Source: Tianweitania sediminis (GTDB lineage Bacteria > Pseudomonadota > Alphaproteobacteria > Rhizobiales > Rhizobiaceae). Taken from it: a stretch of DNA of 64,000 nucleotides. Position numbers and translations under genes: made by a program. Each line of letters starts with the position of its first letter. The stretch's first letter is position 1. A model generated the notes under the pieces. The model did no database searches. It worked only from the letters and a program-made list of their open reading frames with translations, and was not told the origin of the DNA. Below, one piece after another: positions 8,389 to 17,617 of the stretch. The stretch lies in contig NZ_JAGIYY010000008.1 of assembly GCF_017813335.1 (NCBI RefSeq), forward strand, positions 62,001 to 126,000, read 5' to 3'.

Positions 8389-9582
8389 ATGACCGGATCG
8401 GCGCTTTACCAGACCTTTTCACGGGCGCCTCTCGCTTTTGACCGCGGCGAGGGCACCTGGCTGATCACGGTGGATGGCGAGCGCTACCTGGATTTCGCCG
8501 GCGGCATCGCCGTGAATTCGCTCGGGCACGCCCATCCGCATCTCGTTCAGGCGCTGAACGAGCAGGCGGGCAAGCTTTGGCATACGTCCAATCTTTACCA
8601 GATACCGGGGCAGGAGCGTCTGGCCGAGCGGCTCGTGGCGGCAACGTTCGCGGACAAGGTTTTCTTCACCAACTCAGGCGCCGAAGCGCTGGAATGCGCC
8701 ATCAAAACGGCTCGCCGCTACCACTTCGTCAAAGGACAGCCGGACCGGTTCCGCATCCTGACCTTCCAGGGCGCGTTCCACGGCCGGACGTTGGCAACCA
8801 TTGCCGCCGGCGGCCAGGAAAAATATCTGGAAGGCTTCGGACCCAAGGTTGAGGGCTTCGACCAGGTGGGGTGGGACGACATCGAGGCTGTTCGGGCAGC
8901 CATCACGCCGGAAACGGCAGCGATCCTGATCGAGCCCGTTCAGGGGGAAGGCGGCTTGCGGCCGGCAAGCGCGCAATATCTCAGCCAGTTGCGCGCGCTG
9001 TGCGACGAGCACGGCCTGCTGCTGATCTTCGACGAGGTCCAGTGCGGCATTGGGCGCACCGGCAAGCTGTTCGCTTATGAATGGTCCGGTGTCGCGCCGG
9101 ACCTGATGGCCATCGCCAAAGGCATCGGCGGCGGCTTCCCTGTGGGTGCCTGCCTCGCGACCGAAGACGCCGCATCGGGCATGACGCCGGGCGTGCATGG
9201 AACCACCTTCGGCGGCAACCCGCTGGCCATGGCTGTGGGCAACGCGGTGCTGGACGTGGTTCTCGAAGACGGTTTCCTCGATGAGGTCACGCGCAAGGCC
9301 AACCTCATGAAGCAGGGTCTGGCCGAGATTGCCGACACCTTTCCCGAGGTCGTGGAAGGGATCCGCGGCTCCGGCCTCATGCTCGGCTTGAAGTGTCGCA
9401 TGCCGAACGGCACAGTGAATGCGGCATTGCGCGACCACAAGTTCCTGGCCGTTCCGGCCGGCGACAACGTGGTGCGCCTGCTGCCGCCCTTGACGGTGAG
9501 CGATGAGGAAATTCGCGACGGGCTGGGACGCATCCGCGCTGCGGCCGAAGAGCTGCACGCCACGCATGGAACCGCAGCATGA
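8389..9582 (+). CDS. argD: Acetylornithine aminotransferase
   Basis: This 397-residue class III PLP aminotransferase converts N-acetylglutamate semialdehyde to N-acetylornithine in arginine synthesis. Visible motifs are [47 protein letters not shown] and the PLP-lysine segment [16 protein letters not shown] use the ATG at 8389 ([10 protein letters not shown]), which has GGGGA about 3 bp upstream and an AGGGG at a better distance; an ATG 9 bp earlier is the alternative. It overlaps argF by ATGA. Confidence 0.93.
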   Translation: MTGSALYQTFSRAPLAFDRGEGTWLITVDGERYLDFAGGIAVNSLGHAHPHLVQALNEQAGKLWHTSNLYQIPGQERLAERLVAATFADKVFFTNSGAEALECAIKTARRYHFVKGQPDRFRILTFQGAFHGRTLATIAAGGQEKYLEGFGPKVEGFDQVGWDDIEAVRAAITPETAAILIEPVQGEGGLRPASAQYLSQLRALCDEHGLLLIFDEVQCGIGRTGKLFAYEWSGVAPDLMAIAKGIGGGFPVGACLATEDAASGMTPGVHGTTFGGNPLAMAVGNAVLDVVLEDGFLDEVTRKANLMKQGLAEIADTFPEVVEGIRGSGLMLGLKCRMPNGTVNAALRDHKFLAVPAGDNVVRLLPPLTVSDEEIRDGLGRIRAAAEELHATHGTAA

Positions 9583-10520
9583 GCGTCAGGCACTTTACCG
9601 ACCTGGCCACAATGGCACCGGCAACGCTGCGCGCCATTCTCCAGGATGCGGAAACACGCAAACGGCAGCTGAAGGCGGGCGAGCGGTCTCGTCCGCTCGA
9701 GGGCAAGGCGCTGGCCATGATCTTCGACAAGCCGTCGACGCGTACGCGCGTTTCGTTTGATGTTGGCATGCGCCAGCTCGGCGGTGAAACCATCATGCTG
9801 ACGGGCACGGAGATGCAGCTTGGCCGCTCCGAAACGATTGCCGATACCGCAAAGGTCCTGTCGCGCTACGTGGATGCCATCATGATCCGCACCACCGATC
9901 ATGCCCGCCTCGTGGAACTGACGGAAAACGCGACGATCCCGGTGATCAACGGTTTGACGGATGAAACGCATCCATGCCAGCTGATGGCGGATGTGATGAC
10001 CTATGAGGAACATCGCGGGTCCGTGAAGGACAAGCTGTTTGCCTGGACGGGCGACGGCAACAATGTGCTGCATTCCCTGATCGAGGCTTCGGCGCGCTTC
10101 GAGTTCCGCCTCAACGTGGCGGTGCCCGCAGGCAGCGAGCCCGTAGATCGCTTTACGCAATGGGCGAATGCGAATGGCGGGCGGGTCACCTTCACCAAAA
10201 CGGCGGAAGAAGCCGTCGACGGCGCGGATTGCGTGCTGACCGACACCTGGGTGTCGATGGGCTTCGAAGACAAGGCGCGGGGGCACAACGTGTTTCTGCC
10301 CTATCAGGTCAACAAGGCCTTGATGGACCGCGCGCGTCCTGAAGCCTTGTTCATGCACTGCTTGCCGGCCCATCGCGGCGAAGAAGTCACGGACGAGGTG
10401 ATCGACGGTCCGCATTCCGTGGTTTTTGACGAAGCCGAAAACCGGCTCCATGCGCAAAAGGCTGTTCTGGCTTGGTGCTTTGGCCTCGATGCTGCTGCGG
10501 AAGGAAAGCCAGTTGGCTGA
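9579..10520 (+). CDS. argF: Ornithine carbamoyltransferase, anabolic
   Basis: This 313-residue cytosolic enzyme makes citrulline from ornithine and carbamoyl phosphate. The carbamoyl phosphate motif STRTRVSF and the [11 protein letters not shown] active-site Cys motif are intact, as is [11 protein letters not shown]. Its ATG overlaps the stop of argD (ATGA), giving a coupled argD-argF pair, and its end overlaps the predicted TTG start of hslO. Confidence 0.96.
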   Translation: MSVRHFTDLATMAPATLRAILQDAETRKRQLKAGERSRPLEGKALAMIFDKPSTRTRVSFDVGMRQLGGETIMLTGTEMQLGRSETIADTAKVLSRYVDAIMIRTTDHARLVELTENATIPVINGLTDETHPCQLMADVMTYEEHRGSVKDKLFAWTGDGNNVLHSLIEASARFEFRLNVAVPAGSEPVDRFTQWANANGGRVTFTKTAEEAVDGADCVLTDTWVSMGFEDKARGHNVFLPYQVNKALMDRARPEALFMHCLPAHRGEEVTDEVIDGPHSVVFDEAENRLHAQKAVLAWCFGLDAAAEGKPVG

Positions 10521-11511
10521 CAGGATTCCGCGATTGGGTGAGTTCGACGTCGCAGGGGACGATCATGTCGTGCCCTTCGAGGTAGCGCCGCTCGACGTGC
10601 GCGGCCGTACCGTTCAGCTCGGCCCCATGATCGATAGCATCCTGGCGCGGCATGATTATCCCGAGGTCGTGTCGCGGCTGCTGGCGGAAGCCATCGTCCT
10701 GACCGTTCTAATCGGCACCTCACTGAAGTTCGAAGGCAAGTTCATCCTGCAAACCCGTACGGATGGCCCCGTCGACCTGATTGTCGCGGATTTCGCCTCC
10801 CCATCATCCGTGCGAGGCTATGCCCGCTTCGATGACGAGCGGCTGGCCGCGGCAACCGCCGAAAACACCACGAGCACGGCCGAGCTCCTAGGCAGCGGCG
10901 TTCTTGCCCTGACAATCGACCAGGGCATGCACATGCAGCGCTACCAGGGCATCGTGCAGTTGGAAAACACCTCGTTCGAGGATGTCGCCCGCATCTATTT
11001 CCGGCAATCCGAACAAATCCCCACCGAGGTGCGGCTGGCCGTGGCCAAGCAGATCATCCCGGGGGATGGCGGCGCGGAGGAGCGCTGGCGCGCCGGCGGC
11101 ATGCTGGCGCAGTTCCTGCCGCAGGCACCGGAGCGGCTGAGGGTTCGCGACCTGCCGGGTGGCGACGGCGATACGGAAACGGAGATTGCCGAAGGGCCGG
11201 AAGACAATGCCTGGCTTGAACTCGTGGCGCTGATGGAAACAATCGAGCCCGACGAATTGTTTGACCCGACCGTCGGCGCGGAGCGCCTTTTATTCCGCCT
11301 GTTCAATGAACATGGCGTGCGCGTGTTCGAAAGCGTCGAAGTGCGCGACGATTGTTCCTGTTCGTCAGACAAGATCCGCGGCATCCTCGAAGGCTTTTCT
11401 GCGGAAGAGATCCTGGAAAGCACGGAGCCGGACGGCCGCATCCATGTGAGCTGCGAGTTCTGCTCCACGCGCTACGATTTCGACCCGGCGGAGTTCGTCG
11501 CCAAGAACTAG
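10513..11511 (+). CDS. hslO: Redox-regulated chaperone Hsp33
   Basis: This protein of about 332 residues is the cytosolic Hsp33 chaperone, switched on by oxidation. The C-terminal zinc-binding cysteines are present as CSC (in RDDCSCSSD) and CEFC. The N-terminal domain starts [17 protein letters not shown] and has [13 protein letters not shown] propose the TTG at 10513, which has AAGGA upstream and overlaps the argF stop; ATGs at 10489 and 10426 in the same frame lie inside argF. Its TAG stop shares the palindrome CTAG with the stop of convergent apaG. Confidence 0.9.
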   Translation: MADRIPRLGEFDVAGDDHVVPFEVAPLDVRGRTVQLGPMIDSILARHDYPEVVSRLLAEAIVLTVLIGTSLKFEGKFILQTRTDGPVDLIVADFASPSSVRGYARFDDERLAAATAENTTSTAELLGSGVLALTIDQGMHMQRYQGIVQLENTSFEDVARIYFRQSEQIPTEVRLAVAKQIIPGDGGAEERWRAGGMLAQFLPQAPERLRVRDLPGGDGDTETEIAEGPEDNAWLELVALMETIEPDELFDPTVGAERLLFRLFNEHGVRVFESVEVRDDCSCSSDKIRGILEGFSAEEILESTEPDGRIHVSCEFCSTRYDFDPAEFVAKN

Positions 11512-11903
11512 TTCACCGTCCGGCCTGCTGGCGTTGGCATGTCGAGCGAGAAGGCGGGGATGTCGACGCTGAACAGCGTGCCGTCGGCCGTGCGCATGTC
11601 ATAGCGCCCGACCATGAAGCCGGATGGCGTCGTCAACGGGCATCCCGACGTATACTGGAAGCTGTCGCCGGGCTCGAGTTCCGGTTGCTCGCCCATCACG
11701 CCAGGCCCGTCGACGGTGTTCACCTTGCCGCGCGCATCGGTGATCTCCCAATGCCGCGCCAAAAGCTTGACCCACCGATCGGACTGGTTGTCGATCGTGA
11801 CTCGGTAGGCCCATACATACTGGCTCGCCGCCGGATCAGAGCGATCGGCGAGGAAAAAAGGCTCTACGGTGACTTCGATGTCGAAGGTGATGGCGCGGTA
11901 CAT
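11508..11903 (-). CDS. apaG: ApaG/Co2+-Mg2+ efflux-associated protein
   Basis: This 131-residue protein is a full-length ApaG (DUF525) immunoglobulin-like domain: [66 protein letters not shown] and GFMVGRYDM. The biochemical role in bacteria is not settled; it has been linked to divalent metal sensitivity and to binding nucleotides. The ATG at 11903 has GGGAG-like bases upstream. Convergent with hslO, with the two stop codons overlapping in CTAG. Confidence 0.93.
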   Translation of the reverse strand: MYRAITFDIEVTVEPFFLADRSDPAASQYVWAYRVTIDNQSDRWVKLLARHWEITDARGKVNTVDGPGVMGEQPELEPGDSFQYTSGCPLTTPSGFMVGRYDMRTADGTLFSVDIPAFSLDMPTPAGRTVN

Positions 11904-11977
11904 GGTAAGGGAGCTAGGCCTCGGGTGCTGCGGCTTCAACCTCGACAGGCGTGGCAAAGGTCTGATGCCGGAAATCG

Positions 11978-12595
11978 GTGGCGCGCGACATGCTTGATGG
12001 CTGGGCGCGCAGGAAGATCGACCCGGCTCTGGATGCAATGGCAGCCCGGCTGGTAAGGGCTGGCGTCAGCGCGAACGCTGTGACCTGGGGCGCTTTTGCG
12101 GTCGGTGCGGCTGCGGCGCTCGCGGTTGCGCATGGATGGTTCCTGGCTGGTGCAGTTTTCCTGCTGATCAGCCGGCTGGGCGACGGGCTCGATGGCGCCG
12201 TGGCGAAGCGGCGCGGCCGGACCGACCTTGGCGGCTTTCTTGATATCACGCTGGATTTCGCCTTTTACGGGCTGATCCCGCTCGGCTTCGTTGTTGCAGA
12301 CCAACAGGCGAATGGTGTGGCCGGTGCCGTTCTGCTCGCGGCCTTCTATGCGAATGGGGCCAGTTTCCTGGCCTATGCGATCATGGATGAAAAGCGCGGG
12401 CTCGCGAGCGACGCCCGCGGACCAAAATCGCTGTTCTTCACCACCGGCCTTGCTGAAGCCACCGAAACCATCGCGATTTTCCTGGCAATGTGCCTTTTTC
12501 CGCGCTGGTTCCCGGTGCTGGCGTACGGCTTTGCGGCCGTCACGGTTTATACCACGGTGGCGCGGATCGTTCTGGCGACCCGCGCCTTTCGCTGA
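11978..12595 (+). CDS. CDP-alcohol phosphatidyltransferase family membrane enzyme
   Basis: This 205-residue integral membrane protein carries the family motif as [12 protein letters not shown]...GGFLDITLD, with the conserved aspartates and a Lys where many members have Arg. It should transfer a phosphatidyl group from CDP-diacylglycerol to an alcohol, but the acceptor cannot be told from sequence alone. About five or six membrane helices are visible. The first codon could be GTG at 11978 or ATG at 11990. It is divergent from apaG and convergent with metZ. Confidence 0.85.
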   Translation: MARDMLDGWARRKIDPALDAMAARLVRAGVSANAVTWGAFAVGAAAALAVAHGWFLAGAVFLLISRLGDGLDGAVAKRRGRTDLGGFLDITLDFAFYGLIPLGFVVADQQANGVAGAVLLAAFYANGASFLAYAIMDEKRGLASDARGPKSLFFTTGLAEATETIAIFLAMCLFPRWFPVLAYGFAAVTVYTTVARIVLATRAFR

Positions 12596-12601
12596 ACGGG
12601 A

Positions 12602-13783
12602 TCAGGCTTGCGCGAGCGCCTGGTCGAGATCGGCGACGAGGTCGACTGGATCTTCCAAGCCCACTGACAAGCGCAGCGTTCCATCGGTGATGCCGACTTG
12701 CGCCCGCGCTTCCGCTGTCATGTTCTTGTGCGTGGTCGTTGCCGGATGGGTGATCAGGCTCTTCGCGTCGCCGAGATTGTTGGAAATCAGGATGATGTCC
12801 AGGGCGTTGGACAGGTTAAAGGCCGATCCCTTGCCGCCCTTCAGCTCCAGACAAACCAGCGTTGAGCCGCCCTTCATCTGGCGCGCAATGATGTCGGCCT
12901 GCGGGTGATCCTTGCGGCCGGGGTAAAGCACCTTCGCAACTTTCGGATGGTCGGCCAGGAAGTCTGCGATCTTGGCCGCGCTTTCCGTTTGCTGCTTGAC
13001 CCGCAACGGCAGCGTTTCAAGCCCCTTCAGAAGCGTCCAGGCGTTGAACGGCGACAGGCTGGGCCCGGTGTGCCGGAAATAGTCATGCAGGTTTTCGTCG
13101 ATCCACTTCTTGTCCGACAACACGATGCCACCAAGACAGCGCCCCTGGCCGTCTATGTGCTTGGTTGCGGAATAGACCACCACATGGGCGCCGAGCTCCA
13201 GCGGCTTTTGCTGCAGCGGGGTGGCAAAAACATTGTCCACCACCACGCGGGCACCGGCGCCATTGGCAATCTTGGCAACAGCCGCGATGTCCACGACTTC
13301 CAGCGTTGGATTGGTCGGGCTTTCAAGGAAGAACAGCTTCGTGTTGGGGCGCACGGCCTGTTCCCACGCCTGAAGGTCTCGGCCATCCACCAGCGTTGTT
13401 TCAATCCCGTAGCGCGGCATCAGTGTTTCCACGATCCAACGGCAGGAGCCGAACAAGGCTTGAGCCGCAACAACATGGTCGCCCGCTTTCACGCTGCACA
13501 GGAGTGCGGCCGCGACGGCCGCCATGCCCGATGCGGTCGCCCGGGCGTCCTCTGCCCCTTCCAGCGCGCACATGCGCTTTTCGAACGTGTCGTTGGTGGG
13601 ATTTGCGTAGCGCGAATAAACGAAGCCCGCGTCCTCGCCCTTGAAACGGGCTTCCGCTTGTTCCGCGCTGTCATAAACAAAGCCCTGCGTCAGGTAGATC
13701 GCTTCGGAGGTTTCGCCGAACTGCGATCGGTTGGTGCCGCCATGCACGAGCGTGGTTGCGGGCTTCCAGTTTCTGTTCGTCAT
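12602..13783 (-). CDS. metZ: O-succinylhomoserine sulfhydrylase
   Basis: This 393-residue Cys/Met-metabolism PLP enzyme makes homocysteine from O-succinylhomoserine and sulfide. Motifs are FVYSRYANPTNDTFEKRM, SGMAAVAAAL, the PLP lysine in VVYSATKHIDGQGR, and SLGLEDP-like SVGLEDPVDL near the end. The choice of MetZ over cystathionine gamma-synthase or MetY rests on overall similarity to alphaproteobacterial MetZ and the SAM-II riboswitch upstream. The ATG at 13783 follows GGGA at about 7 bp. Confidence 0.88.
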   Translation of the reverse strand: MTNRNWKPATTLVHGGTNRSQFGETSEAIYLTQGFVYDSAEQAEARFKGEDAGFVYSRYANPTNDTFEKRMCALEGAEDARATASGMAAVAAALLCSVKAGDHVVAAQALFGSCRWIVETLMPRYGIETTLVDGRDLQAWEQAVRPNTKLFFLESPTNPTLEVVDIAAVAKIANGAGARVVVDNVFATPLQQKPLELGAHVVVYSATKHIDGQGRCLGGIVLSDKKWIDENLHDYFRHTGPSLSPFNAWTLLKGLETLPLRVKQQTESAAKIADFLADHPKVAKVLYPGRKDHPQADIIARQMKGGSTLVCLELKGGKGSAFNLSNALDIILISNNLGDAKSLITHPATTTHKNMTAEARAQVGITDGTLRLSVGLEDPVDLVADLDQALAQA

Positions 13784-13799
13784 CGTCGTTCCCAAACAC

Positions 13800-13829
13800 A
13801 AAAAAACCGGCCGCATGATCGCAACCGGT
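13800..13829 (-). terminator. Intrinsic terminator between the SAM-II riboswitch and metZ
   Basis: On the minus strand, ACCGGTTGC and GCGGCCGGT form a 9-bp stem (two G-T pairs) around a GATCAT loop, followed directly by seven T. It lies 17 bp before the metZ start codon and 28 bp after the riboswitch, so it would stop metZ transcription in the leader. Confidence 0.8.
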
Positions 13830-13856
13830 CCCAAAGGCTGAACGCCCCCACGGCCC

Positions 13857-13906
13857 TTTAGCGACTTGTTTAACGTGGCTGCAAGCCGACCGGCCAAATC
13901 ACCACG
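13857..13906 (-). ncRNA. SAM-II riboswitch (metA element)
   Basis: The minus-strand sequence opens CGTGGTGATTTGGCCG, continues with GGCTTGCAGCCACG, and closes TTAAACAAGTCGCTAAA. This is the SAM-II consensus: the P1 pairing CGTGG/CCACG, the conserved GATTTG loop, and the 3' strand that forms the H-type pseudoknot. SAM-II binds S-adenosylmethionine and represses methionine genes in alphaproteobacteria. It sits in the 5' leader of metZ. Confidence 0.95.
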
Positions 13907-13917
13907 GGATGTGTTCC

Positions 13918-13945
13918 TTTAGACCCAGCTTGCAGTTTGCGTCAA
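13918..13945 (-). promoter_or_regulatory. Probable sigma-70 promoter for metZ
   Basis: On the minus strand, TTGACG at 13945-13940 and TCTAAA at 13923-13918 are 16 bp apart. A start site near 13911 would place the SAM-II element at the extreme 5' end of the transcript, as usual for this class. Confidence 0.5.
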
Positions 13946-13992
13946 CCACATGCAATGACCTGTCGCGCGCGCGGTGCGCGGGAGTAGGGACG

Positions 13993-15075
13993 TTGCGGCC
14001 AGGTATCCTTCCAGACCGGCAGATCGCTGCCTTGTTTCAGTCTGGCGCGCTGGTGAGCGGTCGTGCGCTGGACGCCGACCAGATCCAGCCGGCAAGCCTG
14101 GACCTGCGCCTCGGCGCGAGGGCCTATCGCGTGCGGGCGAGCTTCCTTCCAGGCCGCGACCATACGGTTGCAGCCAAGCTCGAGCGGCTGAAACTGCACG
14201 AGATCGACCTCGGATCGGGCGCGGTGCTGGAAACCGGCTGCGTCTACATCGTGCCGCTCCTGGAAGTGCTGGCGCTGCCAAACGACGTCGCCGCATCCGC
14301 AAACCCGAAAAGTTCAACCGGCCGGCTCGACATCTTCACGCGCGTGATGACCGATCACGGCCAGGAATTCGACAAGATCCCGGCTGGCTACAACGGACCG
14401 CTTTATCTCGAAGTCAGCCCGCGCACCTTTCCGATCGTGGTACGCACGGGGTCACGTTTGTCGCAGATCCGCTTCCGCACCGGCGCCGCGCTTCTGGATG
14501 GCGCCGCGCTTCTCGACCTCCATGCGCGCGAAACGCTGGTGGCGTCCGACGTGCCCAACGTGACGGGTGGCGGCATCGCGCTGTCGATCGATCTTCGAGG
14601 CAGCGGCGGCGGTGTGATCGGCTATCGCGGCAAGCACCACACGGGGGTCGTGGACGTCGACAAGCGCGGGGCACAGGACGCCGCCGACTTCTGGGAACCG
14701 CTCAATGATCGCGGTCACGGCGAACTCATCCTGGATCCCGACGAGTTCTATATTCTGGTATCCCGCGAAGCGGTGCATGTGCCGCCTGAGTTCGCCGCCG
14801 AAATGACGCCCTTCGACCCGCTGGTGGGCGAATTTCGCGTCCACTACGCGGGCTTCTTCGATCCGGGCTTCGGCCATTCGGCGGCGGGCGGAACCGGCAG
14901 TCGCGCGGTGCTGGAAGTGCGCAGCCACGAAGTGCCCTTTATCCTCGAACATGGCCAGATCGTCGGGAGGCTCGTTTACGAGCACATGCAATCGCGTCCC
15001 GATGCGCTTTACGGCGCCGACCTGAAGTCGAACTACCAGGCGCAAGGCTTGAAGCTTTCTAAGCACTTCCGGTGA
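13993..15075 (+). CDS. dcd: 2'-deoxycytidine 5'-triphosphate deaminase, long form
   Basis: A protein of about 360 residues of the dCTP deaminase/dUTPase fold, making dUTP from dCTP. The N-terminal copy shows QPASLDLRLGARAYRVRASF and SSTGRLDIFTRVMTDHG; a second related half follows (EFYILVSREAVHVPPEFAAEM, SRAVLEVRSHEVPFILEHGQIVGRLVYE). This is about twice the length of E. coli Dcd (193) and matches the long alphaproteobacterial form. I take the TTG at 13993 (LRPGILPDRQI) with GGAG 8 bp upstream; an ATG at 13909 lies in the metZ leader and is less likely. Confidence 0.85.
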   Translation: MRPGILPDRQIAALFQSGALVSGRALDADQIQPASLDLRLGARAYRVRASFLPGRDHTVAAKLERLKLHEIDLGSGAVLETGCVYIVPLLEVLALPNDVAASANPKSSTGRLDIFTRVMTDHGQEFDKIPAGYNGPLYLEVSPRTFPIVVRTGSRLSQIRFRTGAALLDGAALLDLHARETLVASDVPNVTGGGIALSIDLRGSGGGVIGYRGKHHTGVVDVDKRGAQDAADFWEPLNDRGHGELILDPDEFYILVSREAVHVPPEFAAEMTPFDPLVGEFRVHYAGFFDPGFGHSAAGGTGSRAVLEVRSHEVPFILEHGQIVGRLVYEHMQSRPDALYGADLKSNYQAQGLKLSKHFR

Positions 15076-15141
15076 TGAGGGGGGGCAAGCTCAGGCATCC
15101 CACGCTGAACCCTGCCGGGAGAAGTGGCTGACGGACAAAAG

Positions 15142-15166
15142 AAAAGCGGGCCGAAGCCCGCTTTTT
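15142..15166. terminator. Bidirectional terminator between dcd and the SH3 gene
   Basis: AAAAGCGGGC and GCCCGCTTTTT flank a CGAA loop. It has an A tract on one side and a T tract on the other, so it serves both convergent genes. Confidence 0.85.
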
Positions 15167-15184
15167 CCTTTCAGCAGAGGCCGA

Positions 15185-15754
15185 TTAGTAGCGGCGGATG
15201 ACCTCGTCGCGATCGCGGCGGTCCCGACGGTCCTCGAAACGGTCGCCGCGTTCGGCGTCACGCCGATCTTGGCGCCATTCGCGGCGGTCTTCTCGACGAT
15301 CCTGACGGGCCTCGCGACGGTCTTCCCGGCGCTCCTGGCGCCATTCGCGGCGATCATCGCGGTCCCACCGGGCACGATCACGATAAAAGGAGCGGCCGCG
15401 GTAATGGTTGTCCCAATAGTTGCCCACCGAAAAGCTGATGGTGGGGGCGCCAATTCGGGTCACCACGCGCGGACCGGTGTAACGACGACCGGCTTCCACG
15501 TAGGCAAGATAGTTGGACGACATCCAGCCGCGCTGGCGGCCATAAGCCACGTCGCACCAGGAGCGGTTGCTGAGGCAGCCGAACACGCGCACATCATCGC
15601 CGGCCGCTACGACATTCACGGCCGGGTAAGCGGTGGACGGACCAGCGCGCAGGTTGACGTTTGTTGTGGCGATCGCCGTTGAAGCGGCGGAAGCGATGCC
15701 GGGCAAGCCAGCCGCGGCCAGAACAACAGCCGCACCCAAGATTGTCTTCTTCAT
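15185..15754 (-). CDS. Secreted SH3-domain protein with Arg/Asp repeat tail
   Basis: This 189-residue protein has a clear signal peptide (MKKTILGAAVVLAAAGLPGIASA), then a bacterial SH3 (SH3b) domain at about 25-80 (NVNLRAGPSTAYPAVNVVAAGDDVRVFGCL...RQRGWMSSNYLAY). The rest is dominated by repeats such as REWRQ(E/D)RRED-RRE, highly charged and probably disordered or coiled. SH3b domains often bind peptidoglycan; the role of the tail is unknown. An EcfG-like promoter lies 28-53 bp upstream. Confidence 0.88.
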   Translation of the reverse strand: MKKTILGAAVVLAAAGLPGIASAASTAIATTNVNLRAGPSTAYPAVNVVAAGDDVRVFGCLSNRSWCDVAYGRQRGWMSSNYLAYVEAGRRYTGPRVVTRIGAPTISFSVGNYWDNHYRGRSFYRDRARWDRDDRREWRQERREDRREARQDRREDRREWRQDRRDAERGDRFEDRRDRRDRDEVIRRY

Positions 15755-15781
15755 AAGAACCTCTTCTCTAATAGCCCGCAA

Positions 15782-15807
15782 AACCGAATGGCAGCGTCAT
15801 GGGTTCC
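15782..15807 (-). promoter_or_regulatory. Possible EcfG-type promoter for the SH3 protein gene
   Basis: On the minus strand, GGAAC (15807-15803) and GGTT (15785-15782) are 17 bp apart. The alphaproteobacterial general-stress consensus is GGAAC-N16/17-CGTT, so one base of the -10 differs. It is correctly placed before the start codon at 15754. Confidence 0.4.
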
Positions 15808-15935
15808 ATTTACGCGCCGTGAGCTAAGCCAACGCTGAATGGGCCTGTCAGTTTCAGTTCATGTGGGAGAAGGGGATGGAGCGAGACAGTGGGACCCAAA
15901 AAAACGCCCGCGTGTACTCGTCCCGCTACGCCGCC

Positions 15936-16940
15936 TCAGGCGAAGTTGATTTCCTGACCGAGGCCCATGCGCGCCGCTTTCTTCAGCAGGGCATCGCCGA
16001 GCGCGATGTCGCTGAGGCTCAGGCCGCGATGCCAGAACAGGATGGTTTCTTCGTCGTTTTCACGGCCCGGCCTCTTGCCGGCAACGATCTGGCCGAGTTC
16101 GGCATGGAGGTTGTCTTCCGTGAGCTGGTCGGATTCCACATGCGGGCGCAGGGCGCCGTAGGGCAGGCCCTTGCGGCACTGGCCCCAGTCATCCACCACC
16201 ATCTTGTCCATGATGTCGGTGAGCGACAGTTCCACGGCACTCATCGTCCCGTAAGGCACGACAAAAGCGGCGGGCTTGATCCATTCGGTCTTGAGCAGCG
16301 GCGTCGGTTCCGGCAGGCGCGACGCTTCCACCACGATATCGGCGTCGCGCACGCAGCTTTCCCAATCGTCGGTCACGACGATGCGCTTGCCAAGATCGGC
16401 TTCGAGCTTGCGGGCAAAGGCTTCACGGCTTTCTGGGCGCCGCGAATGAACACGGATCTCGTCGAAGTCGTAGAGGTGGTTGAGAAGGCGCACGTTCCAG
16501 TACGCCGTGCCGCGCGCACCGATATGGCCAAGCACCTTGCTGTTCTTGCGGGCAAGATAGCGCGCGCCGAGGGCCGTCATCGCGCCGGTCCGCATGTCCG
16601 TGATGGAGGTCGCGTCAAGCATGGCGCGCAGAACGCCAGTTTCGGGATCAAACAGATTGAGCACCGCAAGTTCGGAAGGCAGGCCGCGCTTGTAGTTGTC
16701 CACGAAGTCCCCGACGATCTTCACGCCGGCATAGCCGAGCGGCTTCACATAGCCGCGCAGGACGTTGAAGTGGCCCTTGGCAGAGTCTTCGGGGACGAGG
16801 TGCATCCGCGGCTCAATGACCGTTTCTCCCTCGCCCTGCGCCTTCAGGCCGGCTTCCACGGCCGCAAGAATCTCATCGTCGCTCAAGGCCGCCTGTTCGA
16901 CGGTGGAACGATTGAGGAAGGTGAAGTTGATCGCGTCCAT
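15936..16940 (-). CDS. Ornithine cyclodeaminase / mu-crystallin family enzyme
   Basis: This 334-residue NAD(P)-dependent protein belongs to the OCD/mu-crystallin family (PRMHLVPED, GYAGVKIVGDFVDNYKRGLPSELAVLNLFDPETGVLRAMLDA, ITDMRTGAMTALGARYL). The dinucleotide-binding loop reads GHIGARGTAYW instead of the usual GxGxQ form. Family members deaminate ornithine, reduce imino acids or act on other amino acids, so the substrate is not assigned. Its ATG at 16940 lies about 37 bp downstream of a TTGT-N4-ACAA palindrome. No neighbour points to a pathway. Confidence 0.82.
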   Translation of the reverse strand: MDAINFTFLNRSTVEQAALSDDEILAAVEAGLKAQGEGETVIEPRMHLVPEDSAKGHFNVLRGYVKPLGYAGVKIVGDFVDNYKRGLPSELAVLNLFDPETGVLRAMLDATSITDMRTGAMTALGARYLARKNSKVLGHIGARGTAYWNVRLLNHLYDFDEIRVHSRRPESREAFARKLEADLGKRIVVTDDWESCVRDADIVVEASRLPEPTPLLKTEWIKPAAFVVPYGTMSAVELSLTDIMDKMVVDDWGQCRKGLPYGALRPHVESDQLTEDNLHAELGQIVAGKRPGRENDEETILFWHRGLSLSDIALGDALLKKAARMGLGQEINFA

Positions 16941-16976
16941 GTCGTCTCCGGCGGCATTGAAGTTGAGAAAGGGTAT

Positions 16977-16988
16977 TTGTCTATACAA
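16977..16988. promoter_or_regulatory. TTGT-N4-ACAA palindrome, possible GntR/HutC-type operator
   Basis: TTGTCTATACAA is a dyad with TTGT and ACAA arms and lies 37-48 bp before the ornithine cyclodeaminase-family start codon. HutC-subfamily GntR sites have this form. No GntR gene is in the window. Confidence 0.4.
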
Positions 16989-17114
16989 GATAGAGCACTG
17001 TTCCGCTGAAGACGAGACAGGGGTGAAGGTGCGCGAAGCATCGGAACACGCCGCCTAATTTATGCATGCGCAGGCAGGCGTTGATGCGTTCGACCTGGAG
17101 TCTGGGAGGGGCTT

Positions 17115-17188
17115 TGGAGCGGGTAGCGGGAATCGAACCCGCGCGTTCAGCTTGGGAAGCTGACAGGCTACCATTACATCATACCCGC
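17115..17188 (-). tRNA. tRNA-Gly (anticodon CCC)
   Basis: The minus strand folds as a cloverleaf of 74 nt: acceptor GCGGGTA pairs with TACCCGC, the D-arm region is followed by anticodon stem TCAGC / GCTGA with loop TTCCCAA, giving anticodon CCC, and the T loop has GGTTCGATTCC. The 3' CCA is encoded at 17117-17115. There is no sign of integration at this tRNA. Confidence 0.95.
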
Positions 17189-17346
17189 GCAGGTAAAACT
17201 GCTAGCATGGCGGCGGGTGCGTCGCAACGTGGAAGGCTGCCTGAGCGCTTGAGAAGTGGCGCCTTGATGCTGCCGGACTGCATGTTTATCTGCTCTGCCG
17301 AAGGGCCGCAAACCGGCGGCACGGGCCGAAGAAGGGCAAACCATCC

Positions 17347-17613
17347 ATGTCGGGAACTCTGACGCGTTTTCTGGGCGACAGCCCGCTGCGGATCCTGATC
17401 AAGCTCGTCGTGGTCTCCTTTCTGGTCGGCATCCTCATGGCTGCGTTCGACTGGACCCCGATGGACATCATCGGGCAGATCACCGACGTCTTCTACGCCA
17501 TCTGGAACATGGGCTTCTTCGCCGTGGATCGCTTTGTGGGTTATCTCCTGCTCGGCGCCGCTATCGTGGTCCCGGTTTTCCTGCTTTTGCGCTTGCTGAA
17601 CTGGCGCCGCTAG
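17347..17613 (+). CDS. Small membrane protein, DUF6460-like
   Basis: This 88-residue protein has two hydrophobic segments (about 17-35 and 63-82) around a short loop (FDWTPMDIIGQITDVFYAIWNMGFFAVDRF). It resembles the DUF6460 proteins found in Hyphomicrobiales, whose function is unknown. It ends 4 bp before the convergent deacetylase gene. Confidence 0.75.
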   Translation: MSGTLTRFLGDSPLRILIKLVVVSFLVGILMAAFDWTPMDIIGQITDVFYAIWNMGFFAVDRFVGYLLLGAAIVVPVFLLLRLLNWRR

Positions 17614-17617
17614 CCCG

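Noticed and set aside
17115-17188. tRNA-Gly as an integration site
   Set aside because: No integrase, direct repeat of the tRNA 3' end, or composition change is seen on either side.
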